Notes: generated by a model not told the origin, from the letters alone. 64,000 nt of DNA from Haemonchus contortus (GCA_000469685.2 LS997565.1:44042666-44106665); one strand, 5' to 3'. Positions 22,945 to 34,146 are shown, counted from the stretch's first letter. Program-made: numbers and translations.

Positions 22945-25900
22945 CGGCGAGATTGACTTCGAATACTTCATTTTGTGTTTGCAATAAGGAAGATAAGCAG
23001 AGTTTAAGTAGCAGAGCTCGGGTAAGAGGAGCAAAGAACCCCTTCAGAAAGGAAATTCCAAGTAATTTTCACTGCGAAGTTGTTTTCTCCATAGATACGA
23101 AACCATGGCGCTTGTGGCTTTATCCATCCATCCTTTATTATCTTCTAGTGGTCATCCTTCCTTTCCCTTCGCACACCGAAGAAATTCAGGAAAGAAGAAA
23201 AAACTTTTTGCTGGGTGGAGGTTATTATTGGATTGTTAAGACTACCAATTATTTCTAAACCTTCCCTTCATTAGAAGAACATTGTCCGGGAGCATTGCCA
23301 TTTTTGTGTGATTCCCCAAGGGCTTCAGGCTCTGAAGGAAACACTAAAATCCTGAAATTACAAGCTGGCACGTAGAAAGGTTTATCATATCGAGGGGCGT
23401 GGCTAGGATTCACTTTGGGGAGAATGATGTTGGACATATAAGCATCTTGGATGGATGTGGCAAGGAACGCTGTCATTTATAATCAAAGCCTTGTCGTTTT
23501 AGCTGGGCGGGGCTTGTTTCCATGGCCTTTTATAAATTATGCACCTGAAGCTGCTTTCTTTTCCTGAGTGCCGTAAAATCTGTTTGAACAATTGGCCCGG
23601 GTACGGATCTCGTGACCCTACTTCTACCTTGGCCAGTGTAGCCACTGTTATCCTGGAATGTGTTCGAATGAGGCCTCTTAAAGAGACAATAAAGGAACGG
23701 ATTCGCTCAAATAAATATAGGGTAAATCCTCTCCCAAAAAGGAAAACATCGAAGGGTACAAAGGACAAGTGGGATGTTGAGTCAGAGTCAGGTTTCCGGA
23801 CAGACATGATTCACAGCCATCATTTGTACCCTTCCCATTCTTCTTTCCCCTCATGTCTTTATTGTTGTCATATGATAGTTCTTCGCCCTCACCGTTTCTT
23901 TCCCCCCACGTCATCCATCTGCGTTTATAGCTGCTTTCTCGAACATTCTCGTCCTTTTACTGGCTGACGTGTAAGTTTGTTCGTTACGACCTCGTCATTG
24001 CTCACTTTTCCATATGCATAGGCAATCATACTGAAATGTTCTGTCATTTATTCGACTCTTTATACTGTCCCTTCCATAACATTAGCATTAATCTCAAAGT
24101 TGATTACGGTAAAACTCGAAAAAAAAACTTAAAATCAAAAATCACTCAACTTCCTATCTCTTTGGTCCAACATTGCAACAAAGCTCTATCCCAAGGACTC
24201 TCTCCCAATTTGTTTGAATTGAAACTTTTCATATTATTACTGCTCTCCATGGTTTTGCTCCTACAATCTGGCTGATTGAAGATTCTGGAGCATGTTCCTC
24301 ATCCAACTGCCTTTTTTGCTAGACTAAAGAAAGTACTCCCCCACCTTTTCACCTCCCCCCCCCCCTTCCCAATGAATCCTTATCTATCAAATTTGCTAGG
24401 TGAATGAATGTGTTTTCGGATCACATTCTTCTCATCCATCGGAGTCCTTGTTCTTGAGAATCATTCTGTGGGTCACCTGCGTACTCAGACTATCCCAACG
24501 ATTACTAGCAGTTGTCGGATACATGGCACACTCCAAGACGGGATCGGTCGATGTGTAGTGATTCACTCTTGTCGTTTTATTGGTTCATGTCATCCGATCA
24601 TATTCACAACCAGCTGGGGCAGCCGTTAAAGTTTTTATTCACACAGACGACACTCACACATTGATTGACCAAGGCCGAATATTTGGATCGTATAGATGAA
24701 AGCGGCGCCACTTGCAAGTGGTCCATTTCCTCTCACCTTGAGGCTCCCATGAAAAAGTGTGTAAATGTCCAAGAATACAGGTAGAAGCCTGAAAATCTCT
24801 CCAGCAGGGATCCCTACAGAATTTTGCTGAGAAGTCTCTCTACAAAAGCCCCAAAATGGATATTGTCAAGGCTGATAGCAACCCTTCTCTTGTTTTCACG
24901 ATTCTTCTAAGCTGTGGAGTTTAATTATTTCGCAATTGTAATGCCACTGCGACCTCTTTTTTGATCCTAAAAGTTCCAAGAATTTGAAAAGGGCTGTATG
25001 CTTAACTAAATAAACAATTTTGTTAAAAAAAAGGTTCCTCCAGTTGTTTATATGAATAAGGAAAACAGTTTCAACAATGTCCTTAGCTGACTTGGCTGAC
25101 TTATCGAAATAATTCCAGCCTACCAAGTAGTACACATTTCCATTTCTTCACACGCTCCCCTTCCCCCGCCATTAAATTTTATTGGTGTGACGTACCGGTA
25201 TAACTGCTGGAAATCGTAAACTCCAGGAAGAAGACGGCCAACCCAGATTTATAGTCTTAAGAGGGCGAAAAGTTTGAATCCTCGAAAATAATAGGATTCC
25301 TTTGATTTTTAGGGGGGTGTTCACACATTCGTCACCCATATCTACCCCATTCCGACACATGCAATTCTTTGTCGGTTGGATTTAATTATCCTATCACATG
25401 TGGCTCTTTCGCCCCTCTCCTTCTTTCTTGTGCCACAGGACTTAATTGGAGACAAGCGACTCGGCTGGCACCGTTTTATTCTTCTTAAAATTGAATTTTA
25501 TGAGTTATCAAGTTCCCAATCGGTGCCTAACGGCTTGAGTGCGGACCAGGTGGTTCATAACCTTGCCACTTAAATAAACAAGTTAACTAAAATCAGTATT
25601 TTACTACAGTTTTCCCTGCTGAAGTAATAGTTTTCATCCCTGATTTTCGAGCTTTTGAGATTCCGTTTGGTCACCATTGAGGTGTTGTACTTTGCCGATG
25701 AAAGAGCCCATCTATGCCGAATGTTGCACGCGATTCGTTTTCAAAATTTATTGCTCCGGGGGGATTTGGTGAAAAAAAATGTTGACGTTACATATCCCTC
25801 AGAGGCAAATTTGCCCCATCCAAATTACCGTATATATCATATTTTATGAGAAATCGTTGTTATAGCGACAAACGTAAGTCCTCTATACAAAGGGAATCCG

Positions 25901-26430
25901 CTTGGATCCTGAAATATGTAGGTGGTTCACGGAAGGGGTCGTGGAGCGCTTAGGCCGGCATGGCTACCGTCTATATGCAAGTTTACCAAATTCGTTGTTA
26001 GTAAGCAATTTCAGCTTTTTACTCTTTTGGGCTGTTCCTCGAACGAATTTCAAATTTCATTACTTTGTCCTGCAACGGAAATCATGAGTTTCGTTCATTA
26101 GCTCTCTCTGTCTTCCCCTTTCATGGAAATTGGCAACAATTTTCAATTTTCTATCATACAACCGCCGTTGGGCTACTTAAAAGTATCGTACAACATTCTT
26201 GGAATCCTTCTGAAGTATGAGTCCTTTAAACTATGCAAATGCAAATGAAGTTATTTATATGCAGAACCCATACTTTCAATTTGTAACTACTGCCCATTCA
26301 TTTACTGTTCGCCTTTCAATGGTAGAGCTTTCCTGAAACTTCGTCACAGAAAGTGCTATCAGATGAAATGAGTGATGTTTCTTCCCTCTATGGATTCTGC
26401 CTTTGAAGCGCGTCACCACACTCGACTTCC
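22945..26430. other. Stretch without supportable genes
   Basis: The longest frame is 142 codons (23539-23967, plus). A different frame ending at a GTAAGTTT donor at about 23970 encodes a hydrophobic run (FIAAFSNILVLLLAD), but no acceptor or partner exon is clear. A C tract lies at about 24355-24365. None of this supports a gene call. Confidence 0.4.
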
Positions 26431-26439
26431 AATCAGGAT

Positions 26440-26643
26440 CGTAGTGGCGTATTGGTTGCGTGTGTGGCCTATACAAGGGCGTGCGGAGACCAGCCCATGT
26501 ACGAAGTAGGGCTTTCTTTCTTCCGTGACGAACCTAGTACCAGTTCACCGTTCCCTAAGAGGAGGAGACCCGGTGCGCCTGCGTGGATATCGATCCCGCG
26601 ACATTCAATGTGTGATAGAGCGCCACTTGCTACGACACACCTT
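26440..26643 (-). repeat. tRNA-derived SINE-like repeat, family 1
   Basis: Minus strand: A-box-like TAGCAAGTGG (about 26620-26635), a degenerate B-box (about 26590-26600), and a shared body; the 3' segment reads ggcctatacaag on the plus strand at 26467. Confidence 0.6.
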
Positions 26644-27751
26644 TGAATTAAAAATAAACTCAACTGATTCATTTGTTTATAAAAATAAAATAAATAAAAT
26701 TGATTCATGTGAACCCCCTTTTGAGAATTGCTTTCTCTGAATTCTGCCTTCCGCTAACAGCACACCATCGCTTCTGCAACTTGTCACCCTCCTGTCGTAT
26801 CATATCCCATGAGGTTTTGGTAAATCGCGGTTATCCGTTGATTACCCATGATGTCTTTTTAATTATATCCTTGGCTTCATTGTTTTTTGATTTTGTCAAG
26901 CTCTGTTTTATGAGTTGGAATGCGCTGTCAAGTGGGTTTACCGTTTCGCGCTTGAGAGCTAAACTCCTCCCTTAACCCTTCTCTAAACACATTCCTAAAC
27001 ATTTCGGTTACCTTCTTCCTACCTTTCAACTTCACATGGTTTGATGAGTGTATTTTTCGTGGCCATGAAATTACGCATCTTGTTGGTCTTTCTTCATTAC
27101 TTCAATTTTGGCTGCTGATTTATGTATAACGTCGCCAGAATTTGGTTGCTGCCTCTGACAGCCACAGTCAAAAATGCAGTTCGCGATTGAATATCCCACC
27201 AGGCTGAACATGTGGTCCTCAAGTATACCACATAGGGCGTTGCCGGGTGGAAAAACTGCCCTGACTTGCTCATCAACGAATGCTCTCACTCAACAATACA
27301 TTCGTTATTCTTCTGGTTCCTAAGGCTATCATAACTATGGTAAAATGTGCCTTCAGTGAGATTTTTCCGATATTTTATGTTTGTACTGGGAATCCTGCGT
27401 AATACTCTGCGATGTCTTTGAACTTTTTTGGGATTGAAAATTCCATTGCATTGACAAAGTCCAAGTACAAACGGGGCCGTCATTGAGCAGTCGACAGAAA
27501 AAGCCATTCTGTTTGAGAGGAAAATCCCTACGGAAAACTGCTTCCTTGGATTCACCTTTGGTTCATTTGTTTATCAGATTTTCGAAAGTAGCAACTAGGA
27601 TATAGACGAGTTAAGTTCTCAGAATCCACATGGATCGGTATACTAAGGTCCCTGGAACTTCCGGATTGGTTGTTCTCTCCTAAACTCCCAAGGGAAAAGG
27701 GTTACGTGTTCGAGAGAGATCACCTCGAGCATTCAGGTAGCCTTGACTTAC

Positions 27752-27866
27752 GGTATCGATGTCTCTGATGTAATTGTAGAGCCAAAATACCTTACAAGGT
27801 GCGTCCAATGGTACCGGACATGTCTTGGAGGATGACAGTTCTGTCGTGAACAGCTCCCGTACGTCA
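27752..27866 (-). CDS. Candidate internal exon of an unknown gene
   Basis: A 115-base exon, acceptor TCTGCAG at 27872-27867 and strong donor ACC|GTAAGT, open in one frame for 38 codons (DVRELFTTELSSSKTC, then LDAPCKVFWLYNYIRDIDT). Enters in phase 2, leaves in phase 0. Two cysteines and an aromatic cluster look protein-like. Upstream, a continuous minus-strand frame of about 129 codons at 28234-28620 could belong to the same gene, but I cannot join them in phase with confidence. No family recognised. Confidence 0.35.
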
Positions 27867-28629
27867 CTGCAGACCAATTAGACATTCAAGTAAGTACAAT
27901 TTACCGCATTAGTCGGGTGCATGGCGCATTCAAGACAATATTAAACACTGCTTAAGCGCACAAAATTGCAGAAACCTTTTAAGTTTCTTTCTATAACTCC
28001 CGAAAGACACAAGCTGGGGTTCGAGTCCCACCCGAGGCCATAGTTTTGTCCAAAACCCTCCAATCTTCTAAGACTATCGTATCGCATACCGCTGCGAAAT
28101 AACTGCAGTCATCAAAACGTAACGTCAAAACTGCTCTAACGGTTTTTCAGTACTATTACTTTTTACGCTGCTTAGTCGCTTCTGTTTGAAAAGCCAAATC
28201 CCTCTCAAATCCTCTCTTTAAACATTTCCCGGCTCAATTTGCCTTTTTTCTTTTCATCCTTTGAGTCTTTTCCTCCCATTGAAGTTTACACTTCAAAGGT
28301 CTCGATGTGGGGATAGATGTTTTCTGCATGGATCGGAAGGGAGTGAGGAATGCCTGACGCAGAATGCAAGCCAGGAAAACATTGTTATAATTGCCCGTTG
28401 TGCGACACATCATAACATATTTCAGGCATATGGGAACCTCCCTTACGTTTCTGGTAAACTCGTCCATCTGAAAAAATTTCACTGTGACTTTTCCACTTTT
28501 GTTGAGTACACAGTTGCTACAGGATCCCCATAGTTGAATGAAAGCTTTCTCCGCATGGACTCTCCTTGTCGTTATGTAAGAACGCCTGCCGTCTAACTTG
28601 AGCTTTTGACGAAATTTGAGACGTCTATT

Positions 28630-30550
28630 ACGACGGCATTGTCACAGGTGACGCTTATTATTCGGCCTCGTCGTAGTTGAACGGGTAGAAAAAGCTTCAA
28701 AACTGAAGTAAACCTTTTACTTTTTGCTGAATGAGAGACGCATGCGGTCGAGGGTCCAATGTGTCACATTCGTCTGTCTGCGAATCATCAGTATCTAGCT
28801 GTGATTCCAACGATCAACTTTCCCTCCTCCTCCCTTGCTGCTTTCATTTTTGTACCCGATGATGGAATGACGTTGGATTCTATGCGTTCAGTTCTGTAGG
28901 GTGAATAGTCAGTCTCGGGTGATCACATGACGAATCTACCTGGATGATGAGGTCCATTTGATGGTCCTGTTGATGGCGGCTACTTGTTAACACGGGAGAA
29001 ACGATCGGGCCATAAAGTGGATGAGGTTTCTAAAGGCATCCATCCTGTCTATGAACACCGCACAAAACCTTGAAAGATTAACATCTTTCTGGGTTAGAGG
29101 AGAAATAAAATCAAACAAAACATGCTGTGGAAGGTTAAATATTCTATTTCAACTCAACTGGACTGGCGATTCAATCAAAGGAACTAAAAATAATTAGTCT
29201 ATGTAATAGTAATTGAAGTAGGCACTTTTTGCTCCTGGTTTCGGCAGCTTCGAGGAATGAATTACGCCTAGCACGAGCAAAAAAACGTTTTAGTGAATCC
29301 ACTCAAGAAATCCCCTTGAAATCGCCGCTCGATTTCCGGCCGTACCGCCTCGGGCAAAACGAGCGGCGTGACCTCGTCACTCCTCCTCTGATTCGCTCAT
29401 CCTCATGACTACGCAACTGCTGGGCTGGAGCCTGTCCATCGTGGGCGGAACGCGTGCAGAATTTTATGTACCAACTCCAGGAAGGCTCTGAAGTGATACG
29501 TTTTAAAGATCGTAAAATTCACTGAGGTGAAACATCTACGGAATGACGCAAGACAGATGACAGTAGCTCATCATGAATACGAATAATATGGCAATTGGAA
29601 TTCTGCGGATGCACCTGTATATGACAGGAATTCCATCTATTCATGTATTCTGTGCGTGCATCGGTTGAATTTATCGAAGCTTGCCCTTATGTTAACCTAT
29701 TATTTAGTCGGACGTGCCAAGGAATTCATGCAATGCCATGGCTTCCTGGGAATGTGTGTCCCAGGCCGCGAGACTTCTTGGTGGGTACGGTTTCCGATTT
29801 CTGTAGATTCTGGTACTGCTATAATAATCATGTGATCCCGTGATGTGTGAATCTGTGGGGGTGGTGAATGTAGGAACCTGAGCGGATTATTTTCATGTCA
29901 ACTAGGCCTATCATTTTACTGCCTGATAGTGTAACAATGCTGAAGTGCATATAGTACAATCTTCCTAGGTCAAGTCGTACGGGACAAAACGTTTCCATCG
30001 GCGATAAGATTCTTCAGAAGAGTCAAATCCGTGGCCTACTCTGAATAAATCGATATGATATTTGACATGACCATCTTGATAGAATTGGCTGCTTCCCACG
30101 ATCATAGCACAAGGCAGAGTTGCCCGATAGTTTCTTCCGTTTCACACCCATTCAGCACATTACACGCATGATTTCCCATTCAGGTTTCAGCCTACGATTC
30201 GGTTTTCTGTTCATCATACCACGAATGAGCATCATCATAGTGGAGATGATTCACTTCATTCCCATTTCCGATGAAAGTCTAATGAATGAGCATCTATTTC
30301 CTCAGTCTCTCATGTTTTCGCCAATTCGCTACTGAAGAAGAGTTTGCCGGCTGTTGTTAAATTTTGCAGTGCGCACAATCTACTGGTTACTATCGAAAAC
30401 GTCGGGTATATTGAAGGTGAACTTTCTTTCAATGAAGTCTTTGGTTATGCCCGATGTTTCTGTCACTCAACCTTCTTATTTTTCCTCGCAGATTAGCCAC
30501 TAAGGTGTTCGGTTCGCTGCTTTTCGAGTAGCCTTATGGTTCGGCATACT
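28630..30550. other. Stretch without supportable genes, with a GC-rich patch
   Basis: Short frames only. The patch at about 29315-29460 is clearly richer in GC than its surroundings and holds the inverted repeat listed separately. Region ends at the BEL/Pao target site. Confidence 0.45.
29323..29368. repeat. GC-rich inverted repeat (9-bp perfect arms)
   Basis: CGCCGCTCG at 29323-29331 and its reverse complement CGAGCGGCG at 29360-29368, separated by 28 bases. It lies inside a GC-rich patch that may be a dispersed repeat. Function unknown. Confidence 0.6.
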
Positions 30551-30553
30551 CCA

Positions 30554-30558
30554 AGCAG
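30554..30558. repeat. Target site duplication, left copy (AGCAG)
   Basis: AGCAG immediately left of the left LTR, matching AGCAG at 34701-34705 immediately right of the right LTR. Five-base duplications are usual for BEL/Pao integration. Confidence 0.9.
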
Positions 30559-30656
30559 TGTGGTGAATAGTGTGGTGAGGTTGCTCGCCCAAAATCTATA
30601 TAGATTTGCCACGCGGATACCTCTGAACTGCTTGAGTGCACGGCTTGGTGTGAAAC

Positions 30657-30662
30657 TTTATT
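30657..30662 (-). promoter_or_regulatory. Poly(A) signal AATAAA in the 3' LTR
   Basis: Plus TTTATT reads AATAAA on the coding strand, downstream of the TATA box and repeat array. In the 3' LTR this would end the genomic RNA. Confidence 0.7.
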
Positions 30663-30736
30663 AGTACAACAAAACACTAATAAGAATTACTTCTTCTCCT
30701 GCGGTATTGTGACGTCCGATTGTGGAAAGGTCGACT

Positions 30737-30846
30737 GGATATTGAGTATTGGATATTGGATATTGAATATTGGATATTGGATATTAAATATTGGATATTG
30801 GATATTGGATATTGAATATTGGATATTGGATATTGGCTATTGGATA
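30737..30846 (-). repeat. GGATATT minisatellite in the 3' LTR
   Basis: Fifteen 7-bp units plus five bases, with variants GAGTATT (unit 2), GAATATT (units 5 and 12), AAATATT (unit 8) and GGCTATT (unit 15). The coding strand reads AATATCC. The other LTR has exactly the same number of units and the same variants at units 2, 5 and 15. Confidence 0.95.
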
Positions 30847-30906
30847 CGGTAATGCCGGATTGCAGACCACCAGGTCCAAGAATGAGTCGACTGAGAAGCC
30901 CTCCGG

Positions 30907-30915
30907 CTATTTATA
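30907..30915 (-). promoter_or_regulatory. TATA box in the 3' LTR
   Basis: TATAAATAG on the coding strand, identical to the one in the 5' LTR. In this copy any transcript would run out into flanking DNA. Confidence 0.7.
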
Positions 30916-30942
30916 CCCCCCGGTCGGGCCACAGATCAAAGG

Positions 30943-32190
30943 TCAGATCACACGCACTTTTGATCTTCGCATGTCGGTGCGCGCGTTGGGCCACCTCGAC
31001 GACAGAGTGTCAGTGTAGAGCTTGCCGCCTTGTAGCATGTACTGTATGGTAGCAGTTGCTACACTCCCGGGGGCAGAAACGGTGAATAGGTGCGCCGCCA
31101 GTATATTGAGTGAGTCTTTGAGCTCACTGACCACTTGATTGGAAAGTCGCATAGCCAGAGTAGGTGCGTTCAGCTCAAATTTTGGAATAGTGTATTGTCC
31201 TTGAAGAGGTAATAGTTTTGATTTGGTCGTGAATAGAAATGACCTATTGTTCTGGGATAGATATACACATACTGCTATGGAAGACGTACTAGCATCTGCG
31301 AAAGAGGTGAGAATAACCGTCTCGTTCTTGGATCCTTTGTACCGTGAGATCTTCTTTTCAAAGAATTGCACTTCATCCACTATGTTTATCCATTCGGCTC
31401 CCTTACTTGTAGGTAGCCTTTGATCCCAGCCATATTGATTTTTCCATAATCCTTGAAGAAACGTTTCCGATCGGTAAAGAAGTGGGAGAATCCAACCAAG
31501 TGGATCATAAATGGATGCGATTGCGCTCGTAAGAGCTCTTTTGATCATTTCGTCATTTTCTTTTGCTTGAACCTCCATGGTGTTCTTTCCTTGAGGGCAA
31601 CTATTGTTCTGGTCTGGAACAATCTTTAGTAGTTGACCCAGTTCATACTCGTTTTCCGGGACGATTCGGTCGACCTTCTGAATGGGTCCATCAGCCGTCA
31701 ACGTGATGTTGTCCTTATCGATGTCCTTTCCCATCTTTTCCTTATCCTCTTTCTGGGGAACTTTGTTTCCTGTAGACGATATTGTGTATTGTTGGATAAG
31801 GTCTATGGACCAGAGCTTCTCCCATTCACTTGCTTCATCTTGAAGCTGTTGAGAGACTTGGAAAACGTTTTTGTTCTCCAGTTTAGGTCGTCCTGAAACC
31901 AAGTATCCCATTTTAGTGGGTAAAATGTGCATTCCCGAGGGTAAGCGTATTGGTGGTTCGTTGGTTCGCACAAAACTCCATAGTTGATCGCACCCAAGCA
32001 GAATAGATGGAGTTATCTTCTTTTTATCATTTTTCCATGTTACAGGCAAGTTCAGAGAACGAATGAATTCCTTGTCCTTCACAGGAAGCTCCGGTGTTTC
32101 AAGTGAGCGTGTGAGAACATTGTGTGTGAGCAGCTCAAGGTTGTGAGGGTTGCCTTCTGCGTCCAAACATCCATACGTACTCGGTTGCAT
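30943..32190 (-). CDS. BEL/Pao pol remnant: rest of protease and RNase H region, no reverse transcriptase
   Basis: 415 codons in the frame one base before the gag frame. Residues 10-45 resume the protease-associated region, followed by ILLGCDQLW (63-71) and LPSGMHILPTKMGYLVSG (83-100), both usual in BEL/Pao polyproteins just before reverse transcriptase. WEKLWSIDLI (about 123-132) marks where reverse transcriptase should start, but no YxDD or fingers/palm motif follows. After a charged linker, ASIYDPLGWILPLL (225-238) starts the Pao-type region after reverse transcriptase, with SFADAS (296-301) and TIPKFELNAPTLAMRL (334-349) as RNase H-like motifs. The deletion keeps frame. Residues from about 376 are encoded by the LTR itself, so the integrase end is lost and the frame stops at 30943. 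TAG precedes the first ATG of this frame, so it needs gag frame shifting or is broken. Confidence 0.9.
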   Translation of the reverse strand: MQPSTYGCLDAEGNPHNLELLTHNVLTRSLETPELPVKDKEFIRSLNLPVTWKNDKKKITPSILLGCDQLWSFVRTNEPPIRLPSGMHILPTKMGYLVSGRPKLENKNVFQVSQQLQDEASEWEKLWSIDLIQQYTISSTGNKVPQKEDKEKMGKDIDKDNITLTADGPIQKVDRIVPENEYELGQLLKIVPDQNNSCPQGKNTMEVQAKENDEMIKRALTSAIASIYDPLGWILPLLYRSETFLQGLWKNQYGWDQRLPTSKGAEWINIVDEVQFFEKKISRYKGSKNETVILTSFADASTSSIAVCVYLSQNNRSFLFTTKSKLLPLQGQYTIPKFELNAPTLAMRLSNQVVSELKDSLNILAAHLFTVSAPGSVATATIQYMLQGGKLYTDTLSSRWPNARTDMRRSKVRVI

Positions 32191-33872
32191 CTAATTTTCT
32201 TTATTTCCTGAGAACCGAGCGTTGCCAGTTGGACCTCTTTGGAGTCCTGTACAGGTAAGTGCAGTCGGTTGGCCAAGTCGCTATCAATAAAGGATAGTTC
32301 AGCCCCAGTGTCGAGCAAAGCATGCACCTTTATTAGGGCCTTTGTATCGGTATCGATAATGGTGAGTTCTCCTATTGGTAGACAAGGATGCGTGCGCGTC
32401 GACTTGGTGGCAGTTTGGTGTTGAAGTATAGAGGATTCTACCCTTACATCGTCTGAAGAACAGAGTTCGCTGGTTCCTGTCGTAGCGTTTACTTGAGAGT
32501 GAGCCTTCTGCGCTCTTCTGTAAGCATTTTCGCCATGGTTGCCCTTTTTCGGTATTGTTGTTAATGTCCAAGTAGCATTCGGAGCTTCTTGGGCATTGCC
32601 TATTTTAGACTTTCCGTAGATATTGGTGCTTGCTTTGAAGCAGCAGGAGGTATGATGCGCCCCTCCACAACTGAAGCACATTCGTCCTCTGCATTGGGCA
32701 GTATTGTGATTTGGGGACGCACATATCAAGCACAGGTTGTGCTTCCTCAGATAAGTTGATCTTTCTTGGGGAGTGGAGTATTGCGTGCAAGCATGCGATG
32801 GATGTGTAGCCCTGCAGTACATGCAGGTACGTTTGAAATCTTCTTTATTGTTAAGGACTTTATTGGTCTTCATCGATTCTTTGGGTCTTGTTTCTGTGTA
32901 CGTCAGGATCAGTTCCTCCGTACTTATCACTTCGTCCAGGTGTTGGAAGAGCAGGCTCATCGTGAAAGGAGTTGACGGTGCAACTCTCTGTTTCTTTGCA
33001 ATCACCTTACGCTTTAGTTGATCAGGGAATTTGCTCAAGACTTTCTTGATGAGCCAGGAGTTATTGACCTCCTCGCCCTTCTCCTCCAATTGGGTCACAA
33101 TGCCCTGGAGTTGTTCTAGGAGGTGACGCTGATCTTTGATAGACTGTCCCCTCAGCGAGCAGTGATCCATTCTTTCCACTAAGGCATTAATCAGAACTTC
33201 TCTGTTATTGTACTTATTGTGAAGGAACTGTATTGCTTTGTTGTAGTTGTCGCCTGTGACCTGGAGTACCTTTATGGATTCTTTGGCTTCCCCTTTGAGG
33301 GCATTTAGCAGATAATTGAACTTGATCATATCTGCAATATCTTGGGAGTGGACATTGGTATTGAAAATCTCCCAAAAACTGTCCCATTCCCAAATATTCC
33401 CTCCAAAGGTGGGTATTGGAATGGGCGGAAGCTCCAGTGGCTTCACTCTTGCGTGACGTGTTGATGGGAATGAACTGGATTCTGCTGCAGGAGAAATTGG
33501 TTGAGCAAGCAGAGATTTAATAGTGCCAAGCCGTGTTTGCAAAAGAATAGAGTAGTCAAATGCAACGCTGAGACTGATCTCGCTTTTGCCGACATACTCT
33601 TCAAAACCATTCGGTTCGTTACCGGAAACGCTGATGCTATCGAATGTTGAAGCTAACCCGTCAAGGGAAGTTTCCACCTTTGCCATTGCTAGTTCAATGG
33701 CTTTGATACCCTCTTCCAGTTTGCGTATCTTTTCGAGATGAACATCTCGAGTTAAATTGGGATCGAGAGAAGGGTCCTCAAGTCTTTCTTGCTTGAGGCT
33801 ATCGAGAATGAGCTCGAGTTTATTGATACTGGACGTCAAGAGACGTTTCTTGGTGCTGAGTAGGGTAGACAT
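32079..33872 (-). CDS. BEL/Pao Gag with zinc knuckles and the start of the aspartic protease
   Basis: 597 codons; ATG at 33872-33870. N-terminal coiled-coil-like region (1-75). DUF1759-type Gag core from about 148, recognised by PIPTFGGNIWEWDSFWEIF and the following helices. Three cysteine/histidine knuckles: from C350 (CMYC), a canonical CX2CX4HX4C at 381-394 (CLICASPNHNTAQC), and CFSCGGAHHTSCC at 399-411. Protease catalytic motif LLDTGAELSFID at 519-530 (DTG). The frame leaves the protease around residue 571 and ends 26 codons later, while the protease continues in the frame one base earlier (next entry). BEL/Pao Gag and protease are normally one reading frame, so a one-base mutation is the simplest reading. 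Gag would form the particle and bind RNA through the knuckles. Confidence 0.95.
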   Translation of the reverse strand: MSTLLSTKKRLLTSSINKLELILDSLKQERLEDPSLDPNLTRDVHLEKIRKLEEGIKAIELAMAKVETSLDGLASTFDSISVSGNEPNGFEEYVGKSEISLSVAFDYSILLQTRLGTIKSLLAQPISPAAESSSFPSTRHARVKPLELPPIPIPTFGGNIWEWDSFWEIFNTNVHSQDIADMIKFNYLLNALKGEAKESIKVLQVTGDNYNKAIQFLHNKYNNREVLINALVERMDHCSLRGQSIKDQRHLLEQLQGIVTQLEEKGEEVNNSWLIKKVLSKFPDQLKRKVIAKKQRVAPSTPFTMSLLFQHLDEVISTEELILTYTETRPKESMKTNKVLNNKEDFKRTCMYCRATHPSHACTQYSTPQERSTYLRKHNLCLICASPNHNTAQCRGRMCFSCGGAHHTSCCFKASTNIYGKSKIGNAQEAPNATWTLTTIPKKGNHGENAYRRAQKAHSQVNATTGTSELCSSDDVRVESSILQHQTATKSTRTHPCLPIGELTIIDTDTKALIKVHALLDTGAELSFIDSDLANRLHLPVQDSKEVQLATLGSQEIKKIRCNRVRMDVWTQKATLTTLSCSHTMFSHAHLKHRSFL

Positions 33873-33946
33873 CCTTGTTTAGTAATATTGAATGTCCCTA
33901 ATGGCACCTGTGACTAAGAGAATTGAGTTCCCTTATTGTTTTCCAA

Positions 33947-34035
33947 GATATTGGATATTGAATATTGTTCTGTCTCGAGAGATATTGAGGTATTGGATAT
34001 TGAAGCCGTATTGAGAACAGAACTCAGATATTGGA
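33947..34035 (-). repeat. Scattered GGATATT-like words in the element leader
   Basis: Between primer-binding site and gag start: gatattggatattgaatatt at 33947-33966, gatattgaggtattggatat near 33981-34000, and agatattgg near 34026. The same 7-bp word as in the LTR array, here irregular. It could be the decayed remains of a longer array or the source of the LTR one. Confidence 0.8.
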
Positions 34036-34146
34036 AGAGAAATGCAGTATCAAAGAGAAAAAAAAATGCGGTTGTGATTTAGATTCCAAAGCAACCGCTC
34101 AGCTTTCCGGTAAAGAATGAAGTTGACTAACCTGGCTCCGAAGATA

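Larger units (their letters stand above)
30559..31063 (-). repeat. BEL/Pao 3' LTR, 505 bp
   Basis: Same length and layout as the right LTR, with about 12 substitutions (nearly all transitions) and no indels. Contains the 15-unit repeat at 30737-30846, TATA box at 30907-30915 and poly(A) signal at 30657-30662. The internal side reads GGGAG before the LTR on the coding strand, a poor polypurine tract. Confidence 0.96.

Noticed and set aside
23539..23967. 142-codon plus-strand open frame
   Set aside because: No splice support, no domain pattern, and frames of this length are expected a few times by chance in 64 kb searched in six phases.
27286..27555. Exon following the 27.8 kb candidate exon
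   Set aside because: Two overlapping frames look coding-like, but neither has a usable acceptor in phase.
30791..31052. Plus-strand frames over the left LTR, and the similar one at 34357-34650
   Set aside because: They translate the GGATATT array and LTR on the strand opposite to the element; repetitive output, not a gene.
32239..33021. Several plus-strand frames between 32.2 and 33.0 kb
   Set aside because: Shadows of the gag frame on the other strand.
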